NCBI GenBank assembly: GCA_003049485.1
Contig: PYST01000002.1
Coordinates: 248,001-312,000 of the forward strand
From: Ophioceras dolichostomum
Lineage: Eukaryota; Ascomycota; Sordariomycetes; Magnaporthales; Ophioceraceae
DNA: 64,000 nucleotides
Reading direction: 5' to 3'
Shown in pieces: positions 45,358 through 56,917 of this stretch. Under the pieces are notes generated by a model that saw only the letters and a program-made list of their open reading frames with translations, had not been told where the DNA came from and ran no database searches. Position 1 is the stretch's first letter. Each line of letters begins with the position of its first letter. A program made the position numbers and the translations under genes.

Positions 45358-46261
45358 ATGTCGACAGTAAAAGAGATCACCAAGGAGGAGGATTGGGCAA
45401 AGCACATCGCGTCGCTCCCGCCTACGACGGTACTCGTAATCTACTTCCACGCACCATGGGTGCCTCTGTGCGCGCAGATGGCCACGGTACTCAAGACCCT
45501 CGCCGCCGAGTACCCGGTCACAGACCCGCCCGCGACATCGTGGGTTTCGCTCGACGCGGAGGACCTCAGCGACGTTAGCGAGACGTACAACGTGACTGCG
45601 GTGCCCTTCGTCGTCCTGTCCCGCGGCGGCCAGGTCCTCGAGTCCGTCAGTGGCAACAGCGCGCTGAAGGTGCGCGCCGCGATCGAGACTCACGCCAAGG
45701 CCGGCACCGCCCCACCACCAGCCGCCGCCCCGGCAGTTCTAACCGCATCGGCCGAAACAACGACGGGCGCCGGCGCCGCGACCGAGTCCCAGAGCGCAGA
45801 TGTGGCCCTAAGCCCGGAGGAGCAGAAAGATGAGCTGTTCAAGCGGCTTAGAGACCTCGTCAAGGCCGCCCGGGTCATGCTCTTCATGAAGGGCACCCCC
45901 TCCGCCCCGCAATGCGGCTTCTCGAGGCAGATCGTCGCCATATTGAGGGAGAACTCCGTCAAGTACGGCTTCTTTAACATTCTAGCCGACGACGAGGTTA
46001 GGCAGGGCCTGAAGGAGTTCGCTGAGTGGCCCACGTACCCTCAGCTGTGGATGGATGGCGAGCTCGTCGGAGGGCTGGATATCGTACGTTGTTGCCCTGT
46101 TTCCCCCACCTGCTTTCTTTGGACTCAGGTTCTAACCGCTTTGGCTTGGCGCCATCTGTTAATGACAGGTCAAGGAAGAGCTCTCGAACAACGCGGATCT
46201 CTTCAAGGACTACAGCGTGTCGACTAACGGAGACGCGGCGGCCGCCACTAAAGCGTCCTAG
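45358..46261 (+). CDS. GRX4: Cytosolic monothiol glutaredoxin Grx3/Grx4 (Trx-Grx fusion)
   Basis: Exons are 45358-46083 and 46169-46261 (phase 0), 272 residues. This protein binds a glutathione-coordinated [2Fe-2S] cluster and signals iron status and iron distribution in cytosol and nucleus, working with iron regulators such as HapX or SreA in filamentous fungi. Residues 1 to about 112 are thioredoxin-like, with an active-site region WVPLC (W34 to C38) that lacks the second redox Cys. An Ala/Pro/Thr-rich linker follows, then the Grx domain at about 158-250 with KGTPSAPQCGFS (CGFS at 186-189), WPTYPQLW and GELVGGLDIVKEE. The ATG at 45358 is the first in frame with good context; the longer frame upstream has none. 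Confidence 0.96.
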
Positions 46262-47598
46262 CTGGACTAGTAACCTGTCGGCGGTGTCTGGTATTGACTT
46301 TACTGGCACTTCACAGTTATACTTCCTTTCAGGGAAGCCTGGGAGCTTGTCACTATAGGTGGCGCCCCCTAACACAGATGCTGCAAAACGTCAAAGACAT
46401 TGGCCCCCCTTGGATGCCCTCGACCTGGGTAAATCTCTTTTCAAAAGCAGAAGGCGCAGATATGGCGATTTGATCAGGACTTGTAGGCTTGTCTAGCCTT
46501 ATCGAAAGCGTGTGATTTTAATCCGAGGAGCCGGCGAATGTCCGGGGATGTTTACTGATCCGGTCCGACCAGGCGAGGTTGGTCGGAACTGGCGGTGGCC
46601 TGATTTGCTTCCGGCGCCGGTCAAGCTATCACGACCGCGCAAGCGAGAAGACGGAAGAGCTCCGCTTCGTCCTGTATTTGTAGTCACCGGTACATTTCCC
46701 ACTGGCATGCTCGGTTGCCGACTGAGGGTTCAATCCGTACGAGGCCACCAACGGTGTCCTCGGCTCGTTATCTTGGCCGACCACACGTGGTGCTTGGTTG
46801 ATCGGCCACTTTCGAGGCCTCGATACCAAGCGCATGTAGGTAGATGAGTACAAATGGATTGCACATGAAGCGTCATCGAATATAGCGACCGAATTAACTC
46901 GGCCGAAATTACCGCCCAGATTATTAAGAGGATGTTGAAACTTGGGGTGCATATTCTGCACCTGCCACATTTGTCCTACACTCGCCGCGCCATGCTATTC
47001 CCCCCGAGCCGCGAGGTAAGACCAGAACACCAGAGATATTGGGGCGGGCATCCTCAACGCGGCCAGTCCAATGGCCCAATGAGTTGGTCCGAGGCTTTTT
47101 CCAGATATCCGGCATGGCCAAGAGAGGTCTGGCGGTCGTGGCCCTGGCCAGTGCACCAAGTCCCCCACTTGTCACGGCCTTTAACGTCGGCCGCGTATAT
47201 ACTACTGGAGGTCCTTTATTGGGTCTGGGAAGCGGCGGCATGGTGCCGACTGGCTCCAGTCTCGTCAACGGCATCGCCAAGTTGGCCGTCTATGAAGTAC
47301 ACGAGCCATCTCAGCGTGTGGAGCTGCCTAAGAGCAAACGAGACCTCGCTTAAAAGGTGAACGGAGAGTCACAAGGTCGGTGACCGAAGTCGGGAAGTGT
47401 CATTGAGAACGATGTTGCGTCATTCAGATACGGAGCAAAAGAAGTAGTTCGGCCTCAGGAAAGAGAGCGAGTATAACTCGAAGAGTCTTTTCATCCAGTG
47501 CTGCATCTTGCTACTACTCCTCCTCGAACGCAAATTCCTTCGGCTTCCAGAGCTGAACAAGTCAAAACCACTTCTCATCTCTATACTTCCCACCTATA
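46262..47598. other. Intergenic region between GRX3/4 and the Ser-rich gene
   Basis: About 1.3 kb. Short open frames overlap on both strands near 46930-47360 without motifs. No gene is supported. Confidence 0.5.
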
Positions 47599-48414
47599 AT
47601 GTCATTTCCGGAAGCTGGTCATCGAGGTGACAACATGTCAACAGGCATCCCAGCCTCCAGAATGCTCAGACAATCAAAAAGGCTTCCCAAGTCATCTGAG
47701 ATGGCATCACGCACTATCAGCTCAACGCTGCAAAACCACGGTCAACAGGGCTCTGTCGATTCTGGCCACAACCCACGGCCTTCGCAGCACAGACAGCTAA
47801 GCCGAGGAGATAGCACCGACTCTCACGAACGCGACAGAGCCAACTCCTCAAACACCAGATCAGGCCCTCGGCGGCAGCAGACCAGTATCTCCTCCACCAC
47901 CAGCGTTGCAACAACCAGCAGTGCCCCTGCTGAAAACAGGAGGATTGCTAATCTGCGAGACTCTGGGTCGTCATCCGTCGTCCACGAGGACAAATATCCG
48001 GACCGCTCGATGAAATCCGGGCCCTCATCTCGGCCTTGGAACCCGTCCCCAAGCAGCTCGCGCGATTCTCTCGGCTCGCTCTCAACCGCTTCTTCGTCTA
48101 GTTCCAGTTTTGGAACCGTGACACGAGTGCGCTTCCCCGATCATGTCTTCAACTTGAACCACGCCATCGTGCCAGCAGACGACCCTGGGGCCGACGACGA
48201 CATCAGAAGCGAGTTCACCGCGTCGCCGACCTCGATGCACTCGGATGACCGCCCGTGGGCGGAGACCATCTCTCTTTGTTCATCTTCTTCTTCGTCTCGT
48301 ACCTCTTCCTCGTCGTCGTCGTCGTCGGCAAGGAGCTCGAGCACGACATCGGGGGCGAGTTCCAGGAGGTCGGTGGCGAGAACTAGCTCAAGGGCCGGAA
48401 CGGGCGGGCAATGA
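47599..48414 (+). CDS. Ser-rich low-complexity protein with an RVxF-like motif
   Basis: A single open frame of 271 residues starts at ATG 47599. It is Ser/Thr/Arg-rich throughout, ending in long Ser runs near residues 230-260, and no folded domain is recognisable. The most conserved-looking segment is TVTRVRFPDHVFNLNHAIVP, in which RVRF fits the RVxF motif that docks substrates on protein phosphatase 1. An acidic patch (DDPGADDD) follows. A regulatory or adaptor role is only an inference. Codon use in the first 180 residues looks coding and a plausible leader precedes it. It could also be a longer gene whose other exons I have missed. Confidence 0.6.
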   Translation: MSFPEAGHRGDNMSTGIPASRMLRQSKRLPKSSEMASRTISSTLQNHGQQGSVDSGHNPRPSQHRQLSRGDSTDSHERDRANSSNTRSGPRRQQTSISSTTSVATTSSAPAENRRIANLRDSGSSSVVHEDKYPDRSMKSGPSSRPWNPSPSSSRDSLGSLSTASSSSSSFGTVTRVRFPDHVFNLNHAIVPADDPGADDDIRSEFTASPTSMHSDDRPWAETISLCSSSSSSRTSSSSSSSSARSSSTTSGASSRRSVARTSSRAGTGGQ

Positions 48415-51400
48415 TGAGAGTTGCAGCGGCCACTCTAGGTCTTAGTAGATGATGCAGTAGTGGTGGTGGGGTAGAAAGCAGTAGTGTTTGCCACTGAGGC
48501 GGTCCTGAAGGTTCTGCCGCTCCGGGAACGCGCGGCGCGCTGCGGACAAGTTAGGTTGTCCCGTTTGGACACCGACGGGTTGGCCCGCGTGGCGAAAGGA
48601 AAGCCGTGGGATAAGCCGTGAGATAGTAAGCCATAGGACATCTGCACACAGATGACTATCTCATTCTTGTTGGGGGAAAGGTAGAAACAGAACGACGGGG
48701 ACGGGGACGCCGCCCTCGCATTCGGATAGCGTCACCCTTGATTCGCTTCGATTTTCTTCTCGTGGAAGTGTACAGCATGCATGGGAAGTATTGCAGGACA
48801 TATGCAAAATACGGTACTTACGATTGGTGCACAATCTACCTCTACGTCACTTCGATTCATTTTTAGTCGGGCACGATTTCAAGTTTTCACGGTGGTATAG
48901 AAAAAGGGGATAGGGAGATATGTCGGGGAGTGTCTTCCGATTCAAATTCGTGTCGGAGCTGAGTGTTCTGACGGCGTCTGGGACGGGGCCGAGGCTCCGC
49001 AATTCCGGGCCCGGCACCACCGTATCCGGCCGTCATGAGGACCCGGGGTCTTACTTAGTCTTCTATGTGCACGGCAGCAAGTGCAGCAAACATGACGGGA
49101 AGTGAGCGGTGAAGGTGATGAAGATAGAGCTGTGCCAGTCCTGCACGTGTACGAGCCAAGCGTGACCCTGTGGTCGGTGGCAGACCCCGCTGGATATCTT
49201 CATCACACTGGCGTGTACATCGACGATAACACCGCAAAATTTCCCTTACTGAGCACCAGCGGAATCCCAGGTATCTACCCCATCTCTTGTCAATACCTTC
49301 GCTGCCTGCTTGGCTGTCGAACGTGGTGGGCATCTTAGGAGAATTGCCTGTGTGACCTCAAGCCGGGGAAACGGAGCTTGGTTCTCGCCGACGATTCCTC
49401 AGGATCCTTGAGCATAGGTCGGGTGCCATCCGGTTCTCGAAGATATGAGTCACCCCGACGCTTCGGCTTTATCAGCATGGAAACTAGCAGCGACCAGTAA
49501 AAGAATGTCTGCGCTCCTCCTTGCGTCTCTATTTGCTCGGCACTCTGCAGGGCTCGATGAGGAGCAGCATGTGGCTAGGTAGAGAATGTCGTGCTGTTGA
49601 GAACTTAGTTAGAAAAGGAGGGGGTTTCCATCGATGCAGCCACGTCATTACTAGGGGGGCTCGGGGCGTCGATATTCTGGAAGGCCCGAGGCTGCCATAG
49701 GTGCGTAAGCAGCGGCAGCGAATAGGAGATTTCAGTTCGGCGCAACAATGACATCCTGGCTCCTGCTATTCGGGGGTCGCCGAGCCGCCCAAAATCAGGT
49801 TCGTCCACATGTCAAGCTTTCAACGAAGCTTTAGGAGCTATTCTTCGTTTACTTAGGCCGTTAACCTCTTGGCCGACTAGAGTTAATGTTGTGGCGAGCC
49901 AGCGGCAGGAACATGCAACGAAGTAAGGACTTGAAAAGCGACATTGCGGAATGAGGATGATCATACATTTTTTCGTATGGAAGAGGAAAATGAATCAAGC
50001 AAGTAGACGAGCATCAAGCCTTGATGAACTCGTGGTGTGTGCGACAGGCAGGTGTGTGCTTGTTGCATTCCAGGGCTCTGCTTGTAGAGAAGGGGTATTG
50101 CGAAGAGTCAGGTCAGGTTGTCGGTGGTGGGTGGGGTGGCCTGTGGTGGCCTTCTCCGTTAACGCCGGCGCATGTCAGGGCAGTGGGTGGGGAGTGTAGA
50201 TCACCCTGATTGCTCATTGCTTCGACATCAAACATCGAAACTTCTCGCGAAGTATTCCTCACCATCTTCCACCACGTCGCTTACGAGCTTCGTCCCCAAA
50301 TCGCTCTTGAGGCCTCTGAGACTCCCGAAAGAGTGAGTCGCATTCGCGTATTCGCCTTCCGGATTTTGAGAAGAGGCGTCTCCGGAGCCTTGTCTACTCC
50401 TATCGCCATCCACCACCGCCTGCCTCGTCGCAGCCCCGCGCCAAACGCCCACCACCTACGGGTGGCCGTGGGCAGCCTGCTTCGGGTCTGGTCGGAGTCG
50501 GTTTGTCGCTGTCGGCCAAGCGGGCGAGAATCCTTTCCCGACTTCGTCCTCTATCCAGCAGGCCAGCAGAAGCAAGAACTGCCGTTCCAGTGCGCGCGCG
50601 CGAGCCCGCCCGCGAGAATCGGCCGCATTCTTCTCGGCCCGGTTGACGACTGCACCACCTCCACGTCTTTGATGCCCAGGTCGATACCTGATCACCTCCC
50701 TTGGCAGTGTCGTCCTGCAACTGGCATCCTATCCGGTCCGGCTTAATCTAGCTGACGAGCGCCGAGCCACGACCGCTGCAGCACGTCGTCGTCGTCGTCG
50801 CTCGATACTCGCATTCACATTTGCCACCGCGCCCTATCCACTTGCAGGAAGGCGCCTCTCGGCTCCTGGGTCAGCTCTCCAGCAAGCTGTCCCCGAGGTG
50901 TGTGGTCGTCCTGACCATCCGGTCTCGTCTCGTCTTGCGCCTAGCGCCCAAGGAAAGGGACCCACGCCAAATCTCCGCTCGCCCATCCCGTTCTGTATAT
51001 TGTCTTAGGACTCGTTAGTCCTAGGTGCGGTTCGTGGGTGCTGTCGTATTGTCGCACGATTGCCTGCTTGAGGCTCGCTGGTATCTCTGATTCGAGGCAT
51101 CCTCGGACTACGAGAAGTAGGGTCGCGCATCAGGGGTCTATACAGGACCGTATCATCCCTCCGTGGCGACCAGTCAAGTGCATTGGATTGTGGGTTGCCT
51201 GTGATCGAAGCGGGCTGCTCAAAGGACGAGAACTACCGCGCGCGGCCACCCCGCCCTTTTTAGTACCGCCCATCAGCGGGCAAGGGGCGAGCCCAGGCCG
51301 TCCAGTCAGGGGGTCAGACCTGCTCGTCATCTCTCAACCGCCCTCCATCCCGCACCCCACAAACAGGGCTCAGGGCTGGGAGGCATCTACGTCAGCGCCC

Positions 51401-51961
51401 CCCTGGCCTCTGACCGCAAGTTCTTCAGGGGTTGCTCTGCAGGTCGCCTCTATCTCCGTGGCGTTCCGTGGGCATCAGCCCTGATTCCCAGCCTGGGAGG
51501 GCTGTCGAGGCCGCTGTATCTCTTTCGACGGTGGGATTTGGACGGTCATCTCGGCGCTGACCACTTCCAATCACGTCTGGCGGTGGAAGACCAGTCGATC
51601 ACACCCTCCTTCATCCAAACGGTCCACTGGTCCACTGGACTGGCCACCCTCTAGCGCTGCTCCTGGTGGCGCTATCGCTATCCCTGGAATTGCTGGTCAG
51701 GACAGATCAGGCAGACCAGAAAACGCCCCCTTATATGAGAAAAGCGCCCAAGGAGGACTTTTGTCTCTGGTGGGCCATCTCTGAGCTGGCTGACCTGGCC
51801 GATACTGGCTTACTGGCTGAACACGATCTTGCTGCCACAAGATTGTAAACTCCGGCGTGCTTCTTTGCTTCGCTCTGTCCCGAAGGCCGTCTCTCCGTGA
51901 CCTCGGAAACTCCGACTCGCTCGCCAGTCCGTCTTTTCCAAGCCCTTGCCAGACGCCAAAA
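48415..51961. other. 3.5-kb gene-free region, probable long 5' region of the Zn2Cys6 factor
   Basis: I find no multi-exon pattern with conserved domains. The 51000-51960 part is C/T-rich and could be a long untranslated leader with small upstream ORFs (for example the 51666 and 51857 frames). Several CCTTGG/CTGG-rich stretches are present near 51300-51700. Confidence 0.45.
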
Positions 51962-52833
51962 ATGACCCCCACCCCGCCTTCTACAACGCCGTCTTCCGGC
52001 GGGCACTCCCCTGAGGAGCAGTTCCGGGTAGTTCGGAAGAGGAATCGTGTGCCTCTTAGCTGCACACCATGCAGAACGCGAAAGTAAGTTGTTACCTCAG
52101 AGCGCCATGTACAGCATGAGAGGGAGAGTGAGGTAGAAGGCAAAGAGTGCGAAATTGAAGCGTTCGAGTGGAGATGAGAGAAACGTGGAGACAGGGAGAG
52201 AGGGACGGGGAAGAGGGGAGATCAAACCCCCCAAAAAAGACCTGGCTTCTTGAGCACCTACTAACGCGATCGCTTCTCCCAACCTAGGCTGTACGTCACC
52301 ACTAACGACCCGACGGCCCGGTTCAGCCCTACTGCGCTAAGCCTTGGGCGGATGGAACAGAGGGGAAAATAGCGTTGTGATGCTTCCGCGCATTGTTTCC
52401 TGATGTTACTGACACTGCTGCCTTGCGGAAAATTAAACAGGAAATGTGACCGAAGTCACCCATGCAGCAACTGCGTGAAGCGAGAGGGTGCTGATGCGAA
52501 CTCGTGCTCATACGCGACGCCGCCCAGCCGTAAAAAGAACCAAAGTCAAGGCGCAACAAGCCCTGATGATATGCAGAACCGTATTGACCGTTTAGAAGGC
52601 CTAGTACTCGCGCTGATGCACGGGGGCGGCAACATCGACGCAGCGTCCGCGGCGACTGCTGCTGCCGCCGCCTCATCAGCTGCCGCCGCCGCCGCCTCGG
52701 CCTCCTCGGACAAGAGGGCACCACACCCAGCCGGCTCCGGATCCGGCTCCGGCCCCGCCACAACCTCGTCGACCACAGCCGGCAGCGTCTCCTCGGCGCG
52801 GCCGGCACGGAGTGGTCGCAACGACAGCATGCG

Positions 52834-52868
<35 letters not shown>

Positions 52869-55306
52869 GCGATGTCGACAACGGCCTGGCGAGCTCCCTC
52901 GGCGTGCTCAAGGTCGACCCGGACAAGGGCAAGTCGGTGTACATCGGCCAGGAGCACTGGCACACGATCCTGTCGGACATTTCCGAAGTCAAAACGTACT
53001 TCAACAACCACAAGAAGGACCTGGAGCGCAGCTACGAGCGGGTGTTGCAGAGCAAGCCGAAATCGGCCCTCGATGGGCCAACGTTCCTGCTAGGGGCCGC
53101 ACCGGCGACCGAGGTTGAGTTGAGGGCAGAGCTCCCACCCAAATCCAGCGTGCTGACGCTCTGCAGCCGCTACTTCAACTCCATGGACAACGCGGTCAAC
53201 ATCGTGCATGCGCCGACGTTCCACCAGATGCTCCAGGACCACTGGCAGGACCCGTCGCGCACGCCGATCATGTGGCTGGGGATGCTGTATGCGGTGCTGT
53301 GCATGGCGATGCTGAGCTACCACAAGGTCGGAGATGAGCCGTCCGAGTGGCGCGGGCGATCCCTGGAGCTCGCGGCCGAGTACCGGATGCGCACGGTGCA
53401 GTGCCTGGTCACGGCCGACTACACCAAGCCGTGCGAGTATACGGTCGAGACGATGCTGCTGTACGTGTTCGGCGAGTACTCGTCGCGCTGGGACGCCGAG
53501 CTGGGCCTGTGGCTGATCAGCTCGCTCATCACGCGCATCGCCTTCCGCATGGGCTACCACCGCGACGCCAAGTGGTTCTCCTCCTTCACGCCCTTCCAGG
53601 CCGAGATGCGGCGCCGCGTGTGGGCGCTCGTGCGCATGTGCGACGTCATGTTCTCGCACCAGGTGTCGCTGCCCAGCATGATCTACGACCACGACTGCGA
53701 CACGGAGCTGCCCAACAGCCTCTTCGACGAGGAGTTCGGCCCGGACACCAAGGTGCTGCCGCCCAGCCGGCCGCGCACCGAGCCGACGCCCATGGCCTAC
53801 ATGATCGCCAAGGCCAAGCTGACCATCGAGATGGGCGCCGTGCTGCAGGCCACGAACCGCGTCGGCCGGCAGGTGCCGTACGACGAGATCCTGCGCCTGG
53901 ACGCCCGCCTCCGCGACGTCGTATCCGAGCTGCCGCCCCACCTCGCGCTGCAGCCGCTCGAGGGCTCCCACGACCCCCTCACCCTCATCATCGCCCGCCT
54001 GCAGATCGACATCCTGGTGCAGAAGATCTTCTGCCTCCTGCACCGCAAGTACCTCCCGCGGTCGCGGGACAACCCGCGGTACGCCCACTCGCGCCGCACC
54101 GCCATCGAGGCCGCGATGGACACGCTCCGCCACCTCGAGACCATGCACCGCGAGTCTACCGGCACCGGCCGCTTGCGGGCCATGCGGGGCTTCGTCTGCT
54201 CCGTCGCGACCCGCGAGTTCCTGCTGCCGTCCATGCTGGTCGCCATGGATCTGCACTACGACAACCAGGCCCGCAAGTCGGGCGAGCGCCAGGACTCGCA
54301 GGGCTTGTACTTCTGGACCCCGCAGCAGCGCATGCAGATGCTCCGCACCCTCGAGGTCACGCGCGACGTGTGGGAGACGCTGAAGGAGACCTCGGTCGAG
54401 GCGTTCAAGGCGTACAACATCCTTAGGATCATGATCGAGAAGATCACCACCGATCCCGGGAGCAGCCCCTTGTGCGCTGGCGGCGGGGATGTGGACCTGA
54501 TGGGGGTCAGCACCGCCGCACAGCAGCAGGTACCCCCGCAGCCCCATCAGCAGCAGCAGCAGCAGCAACATCATCCTCATCACTTGATGCCACAGCAGCT
54601 GTTTGGTAGTAGCAGCGGCGGCAGCAGCAGCAGCGGGCTGACCCCGGACAAGCAGCAGCAGCTGGAGCCTGAGCACTCGGCTGCGGTGTCGCTGGGCATG
54701 CTGTCGAGCGGCATGTCGCCCAACACGGCGGCCGTGTTCGACTCCGTGCAGAGTCCCGGCGGCACCACGTATGGGACTTCGTCGGTCGATCTCAGCATGG
54801 CAGGCAGCGGCAGTGGTGGTGGTGGTGGTGGTGGCGGTGGCGGCGGCGACGGCGGTGCTGCTTCCTCGGGCGGACAGGCGGCGCCGCCGGTCACGACGGG
54901 GATGACGCCTGAGTACCAGATGGACCTGTTTTCTGGCATCAACAATCCCGGCTCGCCGTTTTCGGGGATGATGAACATGGGCAACCCGATGGATTTCACG
55001 GGAAATTTCGACTGGGTGAGTTGTCTTTTATTTTGCTTTCCCCTATTGCGTTTGCCATTGTCCCCGTTTTGGGGGGAGGGTTAGGGTTATCAATTTTGAC
55101 CTTTGGCTGATGATTATGTGTTGCATCAACAGGACGTCTTCGAAAGCTACACGCAGAACGCCAACTTTGGACTGGAATCGTTCCAGTTTGTCGGCGCCGC
55201 CAGCGAGCAAGCCTCTGGCAGCGGTCAGGGAGCGTCTACAGGTGGCAGCTCTGGCTTCTCCTTCAACAGCCCGTCCAGCAACACCCAAGGTGGTCGGTCT
55301 ACCTAG
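51962..55306 (+). CDS. Zn2Cys6 fungal transcription factor with fungal_trans domain
   Basis: Exons are 51962-52083, 52288-52290 (3-nt microexon), 52441-55015 and 55133-55306, 957 residues. The binuclear zinc cluster reads CTPCRTRKLKCDRSHPCSNC...C (Cys 34, 37, 44, 50, 53, 64); the Leu-supplying microexon restores the canonical six-residue spacing between C37 and C44. A coiled-coil-like MQNRIDRLEGLVLALMH follows. Ala/Ser and acidic Asp runs come next (residues of about 90-170). The fungal_trans regulatory region runs roughly 270-640 (MLLYVFGEYSSRWDAELGLWLISS, RIAFRMGYHRDA, FQAEMRRRVWALVRMCDVMF). The C-terminal part has Gln/His runs, Gly runs and hydrophobic-acidic activator-like segments. Targets are unknown. 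If the microexon is skipped, the frame stays open but the cluster loses one residue. Confidence 0.88.
52288..52290 (+). other. Three-nucleotide microexon (GCT) in the zinc cluster
   Basis: The acceptor context is CCAACCTAG with a perfect TACTAAC branch sequence 19-25 bases upstream of the AG; the donor behind is GTACGT. Joined to AA (52082-52083) and G (52441) it gives AAG CTG, so Lys-Leu-Lys-Cys. Introns on either side are 204 and 150 nt. Without it the cluster spacing would be C-x2-C-x5-C, which is not canonical. Confidence 0.75.
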
Positions 55307-55964
55307 TCGGGGCGAGACGAACCTAAGTCCTAGGTCGGACGGTCAAGGAAGATAAGCAGGGGAACGAGAGGATGGAGTCACACAACAGGAGCCTGCGGGG
55401 GAGGCGAGGCGTTGGATACACATCTGGGGGCAAGGAAAAAGAACAGGACGTAGTTCTGGAACATGGATGGACTTCTGGTTCCTTTCTTGGAGTTGTAGCT
55501 CCGTCGGGCTTCGCAAAAGCACGGCATCTATCTTCCTGCCACTTTCGCTACCTGATGTTTACCTACGGGTTGGAATTTGGACTGGCGAGATGGTTCGGCA
55601 AGTTGGATATTCCAGAGGCAAAGTTAGCAGGGTGACTTATCTGCTTTGTGTTGATCTAGCCGGGCTCTGTTTGCAATGTCGACCAACGGTCAAGGAAGGA
55701 TAGTGTTGCGACGGATTGTAATGATGATATATCCCTCTCTGCTCTACAAGTTGTGGTTCCTCTCGTTTTTCAAATCGTCGTTGTGCAGATTCAGGTGCCT
55801 ACAAGTCCAGGGGCGGAACGGGAAAGGGGTGCGCGTTGAAAGGGGTGATTGGCTGCGATAAGATAAGCGGACCTCTTTAACGTACTCCATGTGGTGGGTG
55901 GACGAAAGCTGTGCGTCTCAACCATCTCCGACTTCGCCTTCCAACTCACAACAACAACGACAAG
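55307..55964. other. Intergenic region between the transcription factor and VPS37
   Basis: This holds the 3' flank of the factor and the leader of VPS37. Short open frames lack motifs. No gene is seen. Confidence 0.5.
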
Positions 55965-56917
55965 ATGTATTCAGCGCCACCAGTCCCGCCTCCTAAACCG
56001 GGGAGCCACGAGGCCAGCCGAATCGGCACGCCGGCGATGGGCGCGCCGACACCGCGACCGACGCAACTTCCAGAGGCGGCCCACTCGAGCCTGCCCGAAG
56101 CTGCATCCAACCTCCAGGTCGCCCAGCCAGAGGCTCTTGTCGACCCCGGCGACAAGTGGCTACCCAAAATTCTGGAGGATAAATCGTGCGCACTTCTGTC
56201 TCTCTCTCCTCCTTTCCCCCATTCCCTAACGGTTGTTGCAACACCTTGAGCTGGTCTTCTCTGATCTTCCTCTTCTGTCGACTCGACTCGACTCGACACT
56301 ACTTGCTAACCTTACCTTACCTTACCTCAACCACTCACAGAAAACAAGACCTCGCCGACATCCTCTCCTCCCCCGCCCTCCTCTCGGCGCTGACCCACTC
56401 CCCCTCGACCATGCACGGCTCCCTCTCGATCTCCCACGCCGGCCTGCAGGCGGCGCTGGCCGAGAACGTCGAGCTCGCGCAGCACCTGCACGCGCTCGAG
56501 GCGCGGCTCTCGGCTCAGCGCGACCAGACGCAGACGCAGCTTCTGGGCGCGCGCGCGCTCGAGAGGCAGTGGGGCGCGAAGCAGCGCGAGATGGACGCCG
56601 CGCTGGCGCCGTTCGCGCCCGACGGGCTGTACCTGCGGCTGGCGCAGGCTTGCCAGGAGCAGGCGGCCGTGTGCGACGCGTTGGAGGAGAGCTTTTTGGA
56701 CCATCATGCCTCCTCGAGGGGGGATGGTGGTGGCGGCGACGTGGCAGGAGGAGGAGGAGGAAACAACGGTGCTGCTGCGGCGGATGCGGACGGGCCGGCG
56801 ACGGAGAGGGAGGCGCTTGATTGGGTGAGGAGGTATAGGGAGGCGAGGAAGTTGCTGTATTTGAGGCAGGAGAGGAAAGAGAGGTGGGATGAGGGGAGGG
56901 TTGGTGGCTGGAGATAA
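55965..56917 (+). CDS. VPS37: ESCRT-I subunit Vps37 (Mod_r domain)
   Basis: Exons are 55965-56185 and 56341-56917 (phase 2), 265 residues. Vps37 stabilises ESCRT-I with Vps23, Vps28 and Mvb12 for sorting of ubiquitinated cargo into multivesicular endosomes. The N-terminal 75 residues are Pro/Ala-rich. The Mod_r helical domain follows: DLADILSSPALLSALTHSPSTMH, a central Glu/Gln/Arg-rich coiled coil, WGAKQREMDAALAPFAPDGLY, and QAAVCDALEESFLDHH, typical of the family. A Gly/Ala-rich insert lies near residues 200-225 and EREALDWVRRYREARKLLYLRQERKERW closes it. The donor is GTGCGC, a weaker consensus, but phase and homology support it. The intron carries short ACTCG and CCTTA tandem repeats (56280-56335). 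Confidence 0.92.

Noticed and set aside
47039..47353. Short + strand frame with hydrophobic and Gly-rich segments
   Set aside because: About 100 codons with no motif; overlapping frames are equally open. No splice partners were found.
53090..54676. 528-codon open frame on - strand opposite the Zn2Cys6 factor
   Set aside because: It is the antisense shadow of a GC-rich gene and shows only His/Arg/Val-rich low-complexity sequence without motifs.
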